From NCBI GenBank assembly GCA_963636105.1, contig CAVHIG010000003.1, positions 1 through 57,054 on the forward strand: 57,054 nucleotides of DNA, written 5' to 3'. A model generated the notes under the pieces. The model did no database searches. It was not told the origin of the DNA and saw nothing but the letters and a program-made list of their open reading frames with translations. A program made the position numbers and the translations under genes. Shown piece after piece: positions 34,401 through 43,294 of the stretch (position 1 is its first letter; every line of letters begins with the position of its first letter). Source of the stretch: CAVHIG01 sp963636105. Lineage in GTDB: Bacteria > Bacillota > Clostridia > Peptostreptococcales > Anaerovoracaceae.

Positions 34401-37400
34401 GCATAAATATCGACGGCTTCGGCGTGGTCTGGATCACCGGCGGAGGCGGAGGCATCTCGAACCTCTACGATACGATCTATGGAAGCAATGATATACCGCC
34501 GCTGAAATTGATTCTGAAGGTATCCTTCAGCCTTCTGGCAACTCTCGATGCCGATGCTACAATCACGGCAAGTGCTTCGAATCTGACACTCAAGGCAGAA
34601 AACATCGGCATTCTTATAGGCTATAAGAACATCGAGTTTTTAGATAGCCTCTCGCTCAGTCTCACCTGGCTGCCGAAGATAAACATTTCGGCGGCAATGC
34701 AGGTGGATTTTCAAAAAATAATTGTGGGCGGAGGATATATAGTACTGACTAATAACACTGCAAGTGGTTGGTTTTTCGAGATGTACGCCCGTGCAGAGCT
34801 TTTGATACCGGAGTCAATCCCTCTTATCGGCGGAGTTACGATAGGCGGAGCTGACGTAGGAATGAATACGGAAAAGGTGTGGGGCGGAATAAATGCCTTT
34901 TCGGTCGATGTCGGCATGACATATTATTGGGGTGAGTCAAGTCCTGATTTCTACACCGGTGGCAGTAGCAAGGCAAAGCCGACATATCCGGAGCTGCTGA
35001 GCCTAAACGGACTCAACGAAAATGGCGATGTGCCTGTATATTATGACGAAAAAACCGACAAGATGCTTTACGCACATATGGGAACAAATTTCTCTGAGCC
35101 TCAGCTCGCAGACGCGATAGCAGATGACGGAAGCGTTGTTGAAATGAATGTAAAAGCTTCGGCTGAGAATGAGGAAGGCGCAGTAGACGCTCTCAAGCTG
35201 ATGGATGCTGGAAATCTTAAGACAGCTGCAAGCTACAAGCTTCACAGGTTCAACCTCGGGACCTACAGTGCCGACAACAGCGCCGCGATGGTGCAGATAG
35301 ATTATGATGCAACAAGTCTTGAGGATGCAAAGACAAAAGCAGAGAGCTTCGTAATAAAAGACGGATATGACAAGGCGAGCAAAGCTCTTACAGGAAGAGC
35401 CTTCCCGATTACTTTATATGATAAGGCGACTAAGAACATCACGGCGGCAAATGCAAATATAACCTATAATGCGTCGACAAATAAAGCGACATATGCATTT
35501 ACGGTTACAGACCCAAATCACTATAACAGGGATTGGTACATCTCAAGCGGAGACATAAGGACAAATGTATCCTTCTACAATGTCAAGTCGCTGCCAAAGA
35601 TGACAGAGATTAAGGTAGAAAAAGATACAAACAATGATTCACAGATTGTCTACAAAGGGTCTAAGCTTGATGAGCTTGATTCCATAAGCTTTTATTTTAC
35701 CGAAACAACAAAACCGACAGAGGCAGGATATGCAATCGGAAGCTGCTACAGTGCACAGGCAGCAGGAGGAACTTTATCTTTAAAGGATATGCTTATTGAT
35801 CTGCCGAGCGGAGAGTATTATCTCAAGGCTGTATATTCAAAGGAAGGTGAGCTGAACAGCGTAATCTACAGTACAAATAAATTCACCTATACAAATCCAA
35901 ATAATCCAAAGGATATAACGGCAAGTGAGGTAACAGGCTTTGGCTCTGCCGGAAATCTCACTCTCGGCGCAACGATTGCAGATCCGGGAAACAGCGCAAA
36001 TGTAGACGGATATCTGGTTACCGTATATGATGAAAACGGGAAGGCTACAGATATAAGCGATATGAAGTTTGAGAGGACGAGCGGAAAATCTACATATGTA
36101 AGGGTAGGCGGAAGCTATGACAGCTCTTCAGGCAGAGTAGAAAATGGAGCTACAGTGACAGAGACTGTGGCTGCGTATAAGGGTCTCACTGCAGGAAATA
36201 AGTATAAGCTCGGAATAACTCCGTATAAGCTCATAGACTCAAGCTGGGATAATGATAAAAACGCTTATGTAGAGGACGGCGAGTATGACTATATTATCCG
36301 AGGCAAGGAGTATATAACAGGCTTGACAACTCTTGCTGAGATGACACCGCCTACGGTTTCGATAGCTGCCGACAAGACAGGCAATAAGCTCAAGACAAAG
36401 ACAGGAGCAGTTGGCACGGAAGCCGGAGCGGATGAAATCATGACCTTTGGCGCTGACGAGCTTACTTTTACAGTTTCGGCAGGAAGTGACAAAATCACCG
36501 GAAAATGGTCGCTCGACTCAGCTAAAGAGACTGATAAGGATGCAAGCGGAGCCCTGCTTTCAACAAAGGGCTATTATGGTGAATTTACATCGCAAAGCTC
36601 CTTTAAGATTTCTCTCAAGAATCTTGATGACGGCAGACACACTCTCACTGTGACAGGAAAGGATGAGCACGGAGACACCTTCAAAGAAACCTATGCCTTC
36701 GCAGTTGATACTGAAGCACCGAGACTCATGATAAAGAGCCCGGTAAAAGGAAGCCTGTTTGACATAAACGGAAGTCTTGAAATAGCAGGCGTGACTGACA
36801 CCGACGCGCTTATCACCGTAAAGGCGGGAGAGACAGTGCTTGTGGATAAAAAGCTTGTGTCTCAAATTTTGGGCGCGACTTTAAAGAGCGACGGAAGCTT
36901 CAGCTTTGGTGTAAAAGTGCCGAATGCAAGCACATCTTCCGAGGCGGATATTACGATTATGGCTGAGGATGCGATAGGCAACAAGACCGATGTCACAGTC
37001 AGGGTTGTGAACGGCTCTGTTAAGGATCTTGCTTCTGTGATACTGAAAGCGGACGATGTGACGCCGACAGACGGAAATATCGCAGGAAGCGCAAGCTCTA
37101 CCCTGACAAAGCAGCTTACCCTTGTAGGAAAGACTGCTGCAGGCAAGGAATTTGCGCTTGATGAGAACTATATCATTTGGGAATGCAAGGCTGTAGAAGG
37201 CTCGGCTTCGGTTTCGGCTGACGGCAAGCTCACTATAGGACCAGCCGCACAGGGCATTGTGACAGGAAAATACGAGGTTTCGGGCGGAGCTTATATGACT
37301 TATACGCTGTGCTTTGGCGCTGAGATTACAAACAACTTTGTATATACCGGCGTAATCAGCGGCCAGACCAGCGGAAACGGCGGAAGTGTCAGCGGCGGCG

Positions 37401-39016
37401 GATATTACAGGCAGGGCGAGACCGTGACGCTCAGCGCAACGCCAGACATCGGATATAGCTTTGCAAAATGGCATGTTGTAGAGGGAATTGCGACGCTCTC
37501 GACGACAAGCAATGCCCAGACAAGCTTTACAATGCCAGGAGGAAATGTCCTCTTGCAGGCAGAATATAATTGGACAGGACTGCCGAAGGAGACAACTCCG
37601 AATGCGACATTTACAGCGACAGACGCTGACAGCGGCAGGCTTACGGGACTTGAAAGTGGCATGAAGTATAGCACAGACGGCGGAGGCACGTGGAAGTCTG
37701 TAACAGACGCGGATATCACATCCGGCGGCGCGGACCTTACAGGCATTACGTCTGCAAACGGAGTACGCGTAAAGAAACTCGGAAATGGCACTACTACAAG
37801 CGATTCCGATGTTCAAACTATAACTGTTACAAAGGCAGAGAAGCCGCAGAGTCTAAAAGGTGAAAATTGCACATCTGCGAAGAACAACAACGGAAAGATC
37901 ACAGGAGTAAGCAACAAGATGCAGTATAAGGCTGCAGAGGACACTGTTTGGACGGACTGCACAGGAGAGACTGTTGAAGGCCTTGCTGCCGGAAACTATC
38001 TGGTGCGTATGAAGCCGGATGGATCATCCCTTGCATCTGAGACAAGCACCGTCACAATAGGCGAGTATGTTCCAAGCGGTGGAGGCGGCTCAAAGCAGGC
38101 TGTTGCTACAGAAATCGAAAGCCTTAACGCAAGCAAGGGTGAGCTCGTGATTGTAGATCCGGCTACAGGAAAGGCTATCAAAAAAGCTGCATTCAGCGAT
38201 GGCAAGGAAGAAACTGTTGTTAAGGACAATAAAAAGCTCACAGTACAAAGCGGCGACATCCCTTACTACCTCGATGATGACGGCAAGCGCGTATACGTAC
38301 CTTTCTCGGCGGAAAAGGACGGCAAGATAGTCTTCCTCGCACCGAAGGATACGACCTACTACTTCGCGAAAAATGAAGTGCCTTTCACAGATACGGAAGG
38401 CTACTGGGCAGAATCACAGGTAAGCTTCACGGCCTCCCGCGAGATATTCAGCGGAATAGGCGAGGATCGCTTCGGCCCGAAGGAATCCATGACAAGAGCG
38501 ATGTTTGTGACAGTACTCTGGAGAATGGCAGGAAAGCCGGATGCGACTGACAGCACGGCAAGCTCGGCAGCAGCTGGCGGCTCCTCGGCGACAGAGGCAG
38601 TTTCCGCAGCAAAGAGCTTCACGGACGTAAAGACGGGCTCATGGTACGAGGACGCAGTAGCCTGGGCGAGCGCAAATGGCATAGTAAACGGCATGAGCGA
38701 GACGAGCTTTGCACCGGACGCGCACGTGACAAGAGAGCAAATGTGCTCGCTTCTCGCAAGATTCCTCACCTATGAGGGCATATCTCTTGCGGAAACGGCG
38801 GAGGCTTCCGATTTCACCGACAAGTCGAGCATCGGCGCGTGGGCACTCTCGGATGTGGAATTCTGCCAGACAGCGGGACTCATCTCAGGCTACCCGGACG
38901 GCACATTCAAGCCAAAGGGCGACGCGACACGCGCAGAAAATGCGGCAGTATTTGAACGCATGATAAACACAGTCATCGACCAGATGAGCGCCGGACAGCT
39001 GAAGGAAGCTGAGTAG
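31457..39016 (+). CDS. Giant SLH-anchored surface protein with InlB-type repeat
   Basis: A 2519-residue exported protein: signal peptide (about 1-28, FLAYLLCASLIVTALPATALA), a long N-terminal region I do not recognise, fibronectin-III or Ig-like beta domains in the middle (about 1370-1880), an InlB/Listeria-Bacteroides-like repeat (about 1950-2035, GYYRQGETVTLSATPDIGYSFAKWHV), a Gly-Ser linker (PSGGGGS) and three C-terminal SLH motifs from about 2306 (FTDTEGYWAESQVSFTASREIFSGIGEDRFGP; FTDVKTGSWYEDAVAWASANGIVNG; TDKSSIGAWALSDVEFCQTAGLISGYPDGTFKP). The SLH end should bind cell-wall polymer. GCGGAAAC motifs appear only in the last 1.7 kb, the SLH end, while the first 5.9 kb has none, consistent with a mosaic origin. 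Cotranscribed with the preceding gene. Confidence 0.92.
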   Translation: MKKLKAFLAYLLCASLIVTALPATALATSSEAQLSSDEVKTIDNGYIKVEVSNDNGGFLVSTVKGDLIKKSDNNKRLLFHNGEYDTSFVSYRVEYKGGKIEDYIFGGKYGGRTDASRKGVSVTQGQANGDIVATWGTGDLEFTQTITLANDVSPEHGMVSISLSVRNKGNTPVEVKARLLLDTCLDGEDYGYYQVLGDNNTTNQITEETVVPTTNIKTMPQNFYAVDDPANPGITAYSVSATDQLPYQVAFGHWNNLAASLFDFTPTLLDFTKDQNDYMTADSAYALYYDMGSVVGNSSSSLVSYYGVYSRSTVSVDQNVAIDTTSPLKLDLNSTKDGFVRLSDVGAADFSVSVNYENLNVTGAKAYSKVWLVVQSTSNLKSLNDQGEAVSGQDFDTAGYFTAASPTDFTVGRKLDKQLYFKARLTDSASYERITISVYDVSNTSAISEENRLGTKNIYVLLPGKDGNIPKVAITSMNPNVIYYAGTRHLFLTATNAAMLDNRSAWNLVAYTSDKKTRIEIPHDNITIKNGVMDVVLDSTMNTSPGSWFLQLEWTQAAVNAGLVSDASEKHTSSQMEFVVSTNTKYRNDSYGILAVVKRAYESSSKGSEYEIKSFVDESKYEEYVQKEKQSTAYKFSVLMEFKGSFIQNEYKTNTGGEKVGTYYTAVSSKVLNTSTREYTVENCVNINDCIDFEGGTLTVYYEDYQDENKTLDQCKDSAICVEFDGELLTSEARTPIWTGKAAFTKLEQGNDYSLRPYDKDGNRKDESTFNDETITLIWPSPYAAAQTLSGLVFKMAYGELGVMLNDDGTELGRVLSFTAQLDLSFTGTVSEEDGGEQTTTFMSKLNEIWSKYEEGKSVYYYYDGNTKDSAFSFDLIDEEKAAEDEKAVNASVMVQDILFGCGKGFVGVHFKVGVGLQNYISGLSKISGTLEVNTINNWTLGLEGNMKLASCKLEAKLKFKAKDDVPVPDDIYFYVGGFDPGINIDGFGVVWITGGGGGISNLYDTIYGSNDIPPLKLILKVSFSLLATLDADATITASASNLTLKAENIGILIGYKNIEFLDSLSLSLTWLPKINISAAMQVDFQKIIVGGGYIVLTNNTASGWFFEMYARAELLIPESIPLIGGVTIGGADVGMNTEKVWGGINAFSVDVGMTYYWGESSPDFYTGGSSKAKPTYPELLSLNGLNENGDVPVYYDEKTDKMLYAHMGTNFSEPQLADAIADDGSVVEMNVKASAENEEGAVDALKLMDAGNLKTAASYKLHRFNLGTYSADNSAAMVQIDYDATSLEDAKTKAESFVIKDGYDKASKALTGRAFPITLYDKATKNITAANANITYNASTNKATYAFTVTDPNHYNRDWYISSGDIRTNVSFYNVKSLPKMTEIKVEKDTNNDSQIVYKGSKLDELDSISFYFTETTKPTEAGYAIGSCYSAQAAGGTLSLKDMLIDLPSGEYYLKAVYSKEGELNSVIYSTNKFTYTNPNNPKDITASEVTGFGSAGNLTLGATIADPGNSANVDGYLVTVYDENGKATDISDMKFERTSGKSTYVRVGGSYDSSSGRVENGATVTETVAAYKGLTAGNKYKLGITPYKLIDSSWDNDKNAYVEDGEYDYIIRGKEYITGLTTLAEMTPPTVSIAADKTGNKLKTKTGAVGTEAGADEIMTFGADELTFTVSAGSDKITGKWSLDSAKETDKDASGALLSTKGYYGEFTSQSSFKISLKNLDDGRHTLTVTGKDEHGDTFKETYAFAVDTEAPRLMIKSPVKGSLFDINGSLEIAGVTDTDALITVKAGETVLVDKKLVSQILGATLKSDGSFSFGVKVPNASTSSEADITIMAEDAIGNKTDVTVRVVNGSVKDLASVILKADDVTPTDGNIAGSASSTLTKQLTLVGKTAAGKEFALDENYIIWECKAVEGSASVSADGKLTIGPAAQGIVTGKYEVSGGAYMTYTLCFGAEITNNFVYTGVISGQTSGNGGSVSGGGYYRQGETVTLSATPDIGYSFAKWHVVEGIATLSTTSNAQTSFTMPGGNVLLQAEYNWTGLPKETTPNATFTATDADSGRLTGLESGMKYSTDGGGTWKSVTDADITSGGADLTGITSANGVRVKKLGNGTTTSDSDVQTITVTKAEKPQSLKGENCTSAKNNNGKITGVSNKMQYKAAEDTVWTDCTGETVEGLAAGNYLVRMKPDGSSLASETSTVTIGEYVPSGGGGSKQAVATEIESLNASKGELVIVDPATGKAIKKAAFSDGKEETVVKDNKKLTVQSGDIPYYLDDDGKRVYVPFSAEKDGKIVFLAPKDTTYYFAKNEVPFTDTEGYWAESQVSFTASREIFSGIGEDRFGPKESMTRAMFVTVLWRMAGKPDATDSTASSAAAGGSSATEAVSAAKSFTDVKTGSWYEDAVAWASANGIVNGMSETSFAPDAHVTREQMCSLLARFLTYEGISLAETAEASDFTDKSSIGAWALSDVEFCQTAGLISGYPDGTFKPKGDATRAENAAVFERMINTVIDQMSAGQLKEAE

Positions 39017-39092
39017 GCGAGGTTGAGGACGCATAGCCGGGCGGCCGCCCCGGAGCTTATAGAGCGGGCGGCAGGCAGACGGCCGAAAAAAT

Positions 39093-39124
39093 AAAAGCCG
39101 GGCGGGAGTGACCGCCCGGCTTTT
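39093..39124 (+). terminator. Rho-independent terminator of the SLH operon
   Basis: AAAAGCCGGGCGG (39093-39105), loop GAGTGA, CCGCCCGGCTTTT (39112-39124): perfect 13-bp stem with A/T flanks, able to act in both directions. Confidence 0.9.
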
Positions 39125-39182
39125 GTCACAGAAAAGAGAACAATATTGAGCTGGCGCTTCATGGGATAATCACGAGAAATAC

Positions 39183-39223
39183 GCGACCTCTGGCCGAAAT
39201 TACAATGCCGGGGTCGCTTTTTT
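39183..39223 (+). terminator. Second terminator-like hairpin
   Basis: GCGACCTCTGGC (39183-39194) pairs with GCCGGGGTCGC (39207-39217) apart from a small internal loop, then T6. Between here and the addB promoter (39224-39439) I see only AT-rich sequence and no credible gene. Confidence 0.7.
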
Positions 39224-39439
39224 AGCTACTGCTCAGACCCCAGGAACAGTGCGGTTGAACAAAAGTCGAGCAAGAAGAGAATGAAGGACTTGATTCCACA
39301 AAAATGTATCTTTTATAAAATTACCGTGCAAAAATACATTTTTGCGCACATCAGCTCTCAGCTGTGCTTATCTTGGAGTTTGAACAGTAGCCTTTTTTAG
39401 CGGGTGCGGCGGCTCGGTGTGGCGCGGGCTTCGGATTTG

Positions 39440-39448
39440 TGCTATACT
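39440..39448 (+). promoter_or_regulatory. Extended -10 promoter of addB
   Basis: TGCTATACT has the extended TGn motif directly before a good -10 box; no recognisable -35 box. The inferred start is about 39455, so the 22-bp palindrome at 39459 lies in the untranslated leader. Confidence 0.5.
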
Positions 39449-39458
39449 TTAGGAAGAT

Positions 39459-39480
39459 GCGGAAACGGCGCCGTTTCCGC
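39459..39480. repeat. 22-bp perfect palindrome made of two inverted GCGGAAAC motifs
   Basis: GCGGAAACGGC followed directly by its complement GCCGTTTCCGC. It lies between the inferred transcription start and the RBS of addB, and a similar inverted pair occurs inside the SLH gene at 10762-10783. It could form an operator, an RNA hairpin or a paired signal sequence. Confidence 0.85.
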
Positions 39481-39508
39481 GAAATCCGGGGGAGCAGTGA
39501 GGTGAGTT

Positions 39509-42500
39509 ATGCTCAAAATTTTTTATGGAAGAAATAATATAGATATGGAAGGCTTTGTCTGCGAGGGCCTGCGGGAGAGCCTCGCGGCTTGCGGAAAGGT
39601 GATTTTGCTCGTGCCTGAGCAGTTTACGCTGGAGGCAGAGCGCGCAGTGCTCGAAAGACTTGAGCTTAGGGGCATGATGGACATCGAAGTGCTCAGCGTG
39701 TCGCGACTTACCTCAAGGGTGTTTGCCGAGACGGGCGGCGGGCGAAGGACTCCGGTGGACAAGTACGGCAGGCACATGCTGATGAGCCGCATCATAGATA
39801 AAAAGAAGGACGAGCTCAGACTTTACAAGGGCATGGAGACGCAAAGCTCCTTTGTGGCGCTGGCGGACGATGTGATTTACGAGATGAAGCAATACGGCAA
39901 GAGCCCGGAGGATCTCGCGCAGATTATTGCGGAAACGCCGGCGGACAGCATTTTGCGCCGCAAGCTCAGCGATATAAGCGTTCTCTACGAGGCTTACGAG
40001 GAATATATGCAGGGGCGTTTTTTGGACGGCGAGGATGTCGCCACGCTCTTGATTTCAAAGCTTTCGGAGTCCGCGCTTGTGACGGGCAGCGCATTTTGGG
40101 TGTGGGGCTTTGACTCCTTTACGCCGAAAAATATCGAGCTTTTGGGGCGGCTGATGAGCTATTCGAAGGGCGTAAACGTGGTGCTGACAGGTGATGAGCC
40201 GGGCAGCTCTGACAGCGAGCTCTTTGAAATCACAAGGCTTATGGCGCGCAAGCTTTTGCAGAAGGCGGAGGAACTGGGAGTGGAAGCTTCGGCTACAGCT
40301 CTCCTCGGAGAGCAAATCGACTTACACATGGCCTTGCGGAGAGGATGCGCATCCCAGGGCCGGCAGGATGGAGCAGCGAAAAACGGACAGCAAGCCGCCA
40401 ATGCAGCCTGTCAAAGGAAGCTCTCCCCAGGAATTGCGGCGCTTGAGAAGGCACTGTATGCACTGCCATTTGTGCCATATTCTCACATTGATTACAAGGC
40501 GGAGCCGACCTATAAGGGAAATAATGCAGAGATTTGCGAAGAGCGGGAGCTTGCTGAAAAAAACGGCGCGATAGACAGGACAGGTAGTTATAAAAATACG
40601 AGCGCAGCAGACCAGCTAAAAAGTAATAATACGGGGGCAGCCCCGGATATAAAGCTAGTCCGCGCTTCCAATGTCTATGCAGAGGCGGAAACGGCGGCGG
40701 CCTTCGTTACGGAGCTTGTGCGCGAGCAGGGCTATCGTCTGCGCGACATCGTCATCATTTGCAACGACATGGAAGGCAGAGCCTCAATCATAAGCCGCGT
40801 CTTCGCGGAATACGGCATAGAGCTCTTTATGGATAAAAAGCGCGGCGTATTGCAAAATCCGATAGTCGCCTACATATTGTATTTGCTCGACGCGGTGCAA
40901 AAGGGCATGCGCACATCGGACGTAATCGGAATGCTCAAGACCGGCATGACAGAGCTTGATGCGGACGAGATAGAAGAACTGGAAAATTATGCCATCAAAT
41001 ACAAGATAAAAGGCCGTAAGTGGAAGAAGCCCTTTGAAAAGGGCGAATTCGAATACGGCGAGGAAGGTCTGGGACGCATAGAAGCCTCCAGGCAAAAAGT
41101 GGCAGAGCTTACAGACGGCTTTGAAAAATCATTCAAGAAGGTGAAAACGGCGGCGGGCAAGGCCGGCGAGCTCTATGCCTTCTTAAAGGAGGCCTCGGGT
41201 GTGTGCGTGCGCATAGAAGAGCTCTTGGAAAGCGAGCGCGCGGAGGCTCACTTTGAGGAGGCAGATGAAACAGCGCAGATTTGGGATGTGACGATAAACC
41301 TCTTGAACCAGATAAACAGCCTGCTAGGCGAGGAGGAAATCACGGGCGAGAGCTTTGCGACAATATTGCGCAGCGGCTTTGAGGCTGTGGAGGTGGGCGT
41401 GCTGCCGCCGACTGCGGACGGGCTTATGATGGGGACGATGCAGAGGACAAGGACAGGCCACATCAAGGCTCTTATCGTGCTGGGCGCAAATGAAGGCGTG
41501 CTCCCATCAGGAGGTTTTGGCGAAAGCCTCCTAAACGATGACGAAAAGCAGCGACTTTACCAAAGAAATATAGAAGTGAGCAAGCGTGACGAGCTCAAGG
41601 CTATGGAGGAGCGCCTCGGAATATACAAAAATCTTACAAAACCGGAAAAAATGCTATATATGAGCTATTCGCTTACGGATCCTGAGGGCAATAAGCAAAG
41701 GCCTTCCGCCATTTTCAACAAACTCACGCGCATCTTCCCGGGAAATCCTGTGGGCATCGATATCTTGGAGCAGGCGGCAGCTTCTTCCAAACCGGGGCTT
41801 ACATTAGTACAAAACAAAAAAAGCGGCCTCCGCCATCTGACACGCGCCCTGCGTGATGCCGCGGACGGCGGAAGCCTTGAAAACACATGGCAAGCAGCCG
41901 CACGCTGGTACAATGAAAACGACCCGCAGGACATGAACCTTGTCAAGGAAGGCCTTCTCTTTGAAAACCGCGCGGAGCAGCTCGAAAAAGAGCTCGTGAA
42001 CGGCCTCTACCGCTACAGGGACGGCGACCTCGTCGTGAGCCCTTCGGCCATTGAAAAATACAGCCGTTGCTCCTTCGCCCACTTCCTAAGCTACGGCCTC
42101 GCCCCCGAAGAACGCAGAGCCTTCGAAGTTTCCGCAAGAGAAATAGGAGACATTTACCATCAATGCCTGATGGAGGTCTCGGAGCGCCTGACAAGCCCCG
42201 GAGTGGCGGTAACCGCGGAGAATTCCCCGTGGATGACGGTTTCCGAGGAGAGCCTTTCGCAGATGGTGTCGGAATTTGTGGACAGAGAGGCGAGCGGCTA
42301 TCGCGGCGGCCTTTTCCAAAACGGCGCGGAGGAGGAGTATCGCAAGGAGCGCATCAAGCGTGTGTGTGCGGAAACGGCGTGGGTGCTGATAAGCCAGGTG
42401 CGCAAGGGCGAGATAGCGTCGGTGGACTTCGAGGCGGGCTTCGGCAGGAGCAGGGAAAAGGCGTTTGCGCCGATAGAGGTCAAAATCGGCGGGGAGACGG

Positions 42501-43066
42501 CATATATAGAAGGTAAGATTGACAGGGTGGACCGGCTGCGCGGCGACCGCGTCAAGATTATAGATTACAAGACGGGAAACGAAAAGTTCGATTTGTCGGA
42601 GGTGCTTTCGGGCTACAGGCTGCAGCTCATGCTGTACTTGAAGGCGGCGCAGGAGGAAAAGCGCGAGCCGGCGGGTGTGTTTTACTTCAAGGTGGATGAG
42701 AGCATGCCGGCGGTGGGCGAGGTAAAGGATTTCCGCCTGGACGGCGTGATGGTGAATAAGCCAGAGATTATAGAGGGCATAGCGGGGGCGTTTGAGAGCC
42801 GCTCCGATGTGGTGCCGATATATAGGAAGAGTGACGGCAGCGTTTGCGGCACGAGTGAGAATAAGCTTTTGAGTGAGGAGGAGTTTTCCGAGCTGCAAAT
42901 GGCGGTGGACAGGAAACTTTCCGAGCTCTACGGAGCGCTTGCGGGCGGGCTTGTGGCGGCCAGACCGAAGAAGGGCAAGGGGGATGTGACTGCTTGCAGG
43001 TATTGCGCTTACAAGAGCATTTGCCAATTCGACAAAAGCCTGCCGGGCTGCAGATTTTGGGAGTAG
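39509..43066 (+). CDS. addB: AddB, ATP-dependent helicase/nuclease subunit B
   Basis: An 1185-residue subunit of the AddAB recombination enzyme that processes double-strand breaks. Family landmarks: VILLVPEQFTLEAERAVLERL, LSVSRLTSRVFAETGG, WVWGFDSFTPKNIELL, FMDKKRGVLQNPI, VLGANEGVLPS. The C-terminal nuclease carries EGKIDRVD and IDYKTGNEKFDLSEVL (Asp1019) with QLMLYLKA, and the four iron-sulphur cysteines are present (Cys854, Cys1163, Cys1166, Cys1172; spacing C-x2-C-x5-C). The N-terminal Walker A found in Bacillus AddB (GRSGSGKT) is replaced by GRNNIDMEGF, so ATP binding at that site is probably lost. A low-complexity insertion occupies about residues 275-385. addA, normally the next gene, is not here. 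RBS GAGGTG precedes the start. Confidence 0.93.
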   Translation: MLKIFYGRNNIDMEGFVCEGLRESLAACGKVILLVPEQFTLEAERAVLERLELRGMMDIEVLSVSRLTSRVFAETGGGRRTPVDKYGRHMLMSRIIDKKKDELRLYKGMETQSSFVALADDVIYEMKQYGKSPEDLAQIIAETPADSILRRKLSDISVLYEAYEEYMQGRFLDGEDVATLLISKLSESALVTGSAFWVWGFDSFTPKNIELLGRLMSYSKGVNVVLTGDEPGSSDSELFEITRLMARKLLQKAEELGVEASATALLGEQIDLHMALRRGCASQGRQDGAAKNGQQAANAACQRKLSPGIAALEKALYALPFVPYSHIDYKAEPTYKGNNAEICEERELAEKNGAIDRTGSYKNTSAADQLKSNNTGAAPDIKLVRASNVYAEAETAAAFVTELVREQGYRLRDIVIICNDMEGRASIISRVFAEYGIELFMDKKRGVLQNPIVAYILYLLDAVQKGMRTSDVIGMLKTGMTELDADEIEELENYAIKYKIKGRKWKKPFEKGEFEYGEEGLGRIEASRQKVAELTDGFEKSFKKVKTAAGKAGELYAFLKEASGVCVRIEELLESERAEAHFEEADETAQIWDVTINLLNQINSLLGEEEITGESFATILRSGFEAVEVGVLPPTADGLMMGTMQRTRTGHIKALIVLGANEGVLPSGGFGESLLNDDEKQRLYQRNIEVSKRDELKAMEERLGIYKNLTKPEKMLYMSYSLTDPEGNKQRPSAIFNKLTRIFPGNPVGIDILEQAAASSKPGLTLVQNKKSGLRHLTRALRDAADGGSLENTWQAAARWYNENDPQDMNLVKEGLLFENRAEQLEKELVNGLYRYRDGDLVVSPSAIEKYSRCSFAHFLSYGLAPEERRAFEVSAREIGDIYHQCLMEVSERLTSPGVAVTAENSPWMTVSEESLSQMVSEFVDREASGYRGGLFQNGAEEEYRKERIKRVCAETAWVLISQVRKGEIASVDFEAGFGRSREKAFAPIEVKIGGETAYIEGKIDRVDRLRGDRVKIIDYKTGNEKFDLSEVLSGYRLQLMLYLKAAQEEKREPAGVFYFKVDESMPAVGEVKDFRLDGVMVNKPEIIEGIAGAFESRSDVVPIYRKSDGSVCGTSENKLLSEEEFSELQMAVDRKLSELYGALAGGLVAARPKKGKGDVTACRYCAYKSICQFDKSLPGCRFWE

Positions 43067-43101
43067 GGAGATTTTTACGTTTTAATTCGATAAAATATGT
43101 C

Positions 43102-43130
43102 TTCACAAAAATGACACAATAGTGTATGAT
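43102..43130 (+). promoter_or_regulatory. Sigma-A promoter of the 3687-aa gene
   Basis: TTCACA (43102-43107), 17-bp spacer, TATGAT (43125-43130). It gives a leader of about 160 nt. Confidence 0.55.
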
Positions 43131-43174
43131 AAAAGTAATTATAACCGTATGTGAATATGCAAGCGGATACTCAG

Positions 43175-43240
43175 GCAATCACACCAGTAATTGCACATGT
43201 ATTTACACCTGTAATTACACATTGAATATTAGGTGATTGC
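43175..43240. promoter_or_regulatory. Leader with inverted and direct repeats before the 3687-aa gene
   Basis: GCAATCAC (43175-43182) pairs exactly with GTGATTGC (43233-43240). Between them an imperfect 24-bp direct repeat (43181-43204, 43205-43228) carries CAGTAATTGCACAT and CTGTAATTACACAT; TGTAATTACA is a perfect palindrome. It could be an operator with two half-sites or a structured leader. Confidence 0.5.
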
Positions 43241-43294
43241 GAAGCTTAAAATTTGAGCTATAAGTTATAAAAGAGATTTGAAAGGAGAAGGCAT

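Noticed and set aside
39224..39439. Small gene between the terminators and addB
   Set aside because: Short frames here lack a ribosome-binding site and any family pattern.
42086..43027. 313-codon minus-strand ORF opposite addB
   Set aside because: Antisense shadow of the AddB nuclease domain; no recognisable motif or start signal.
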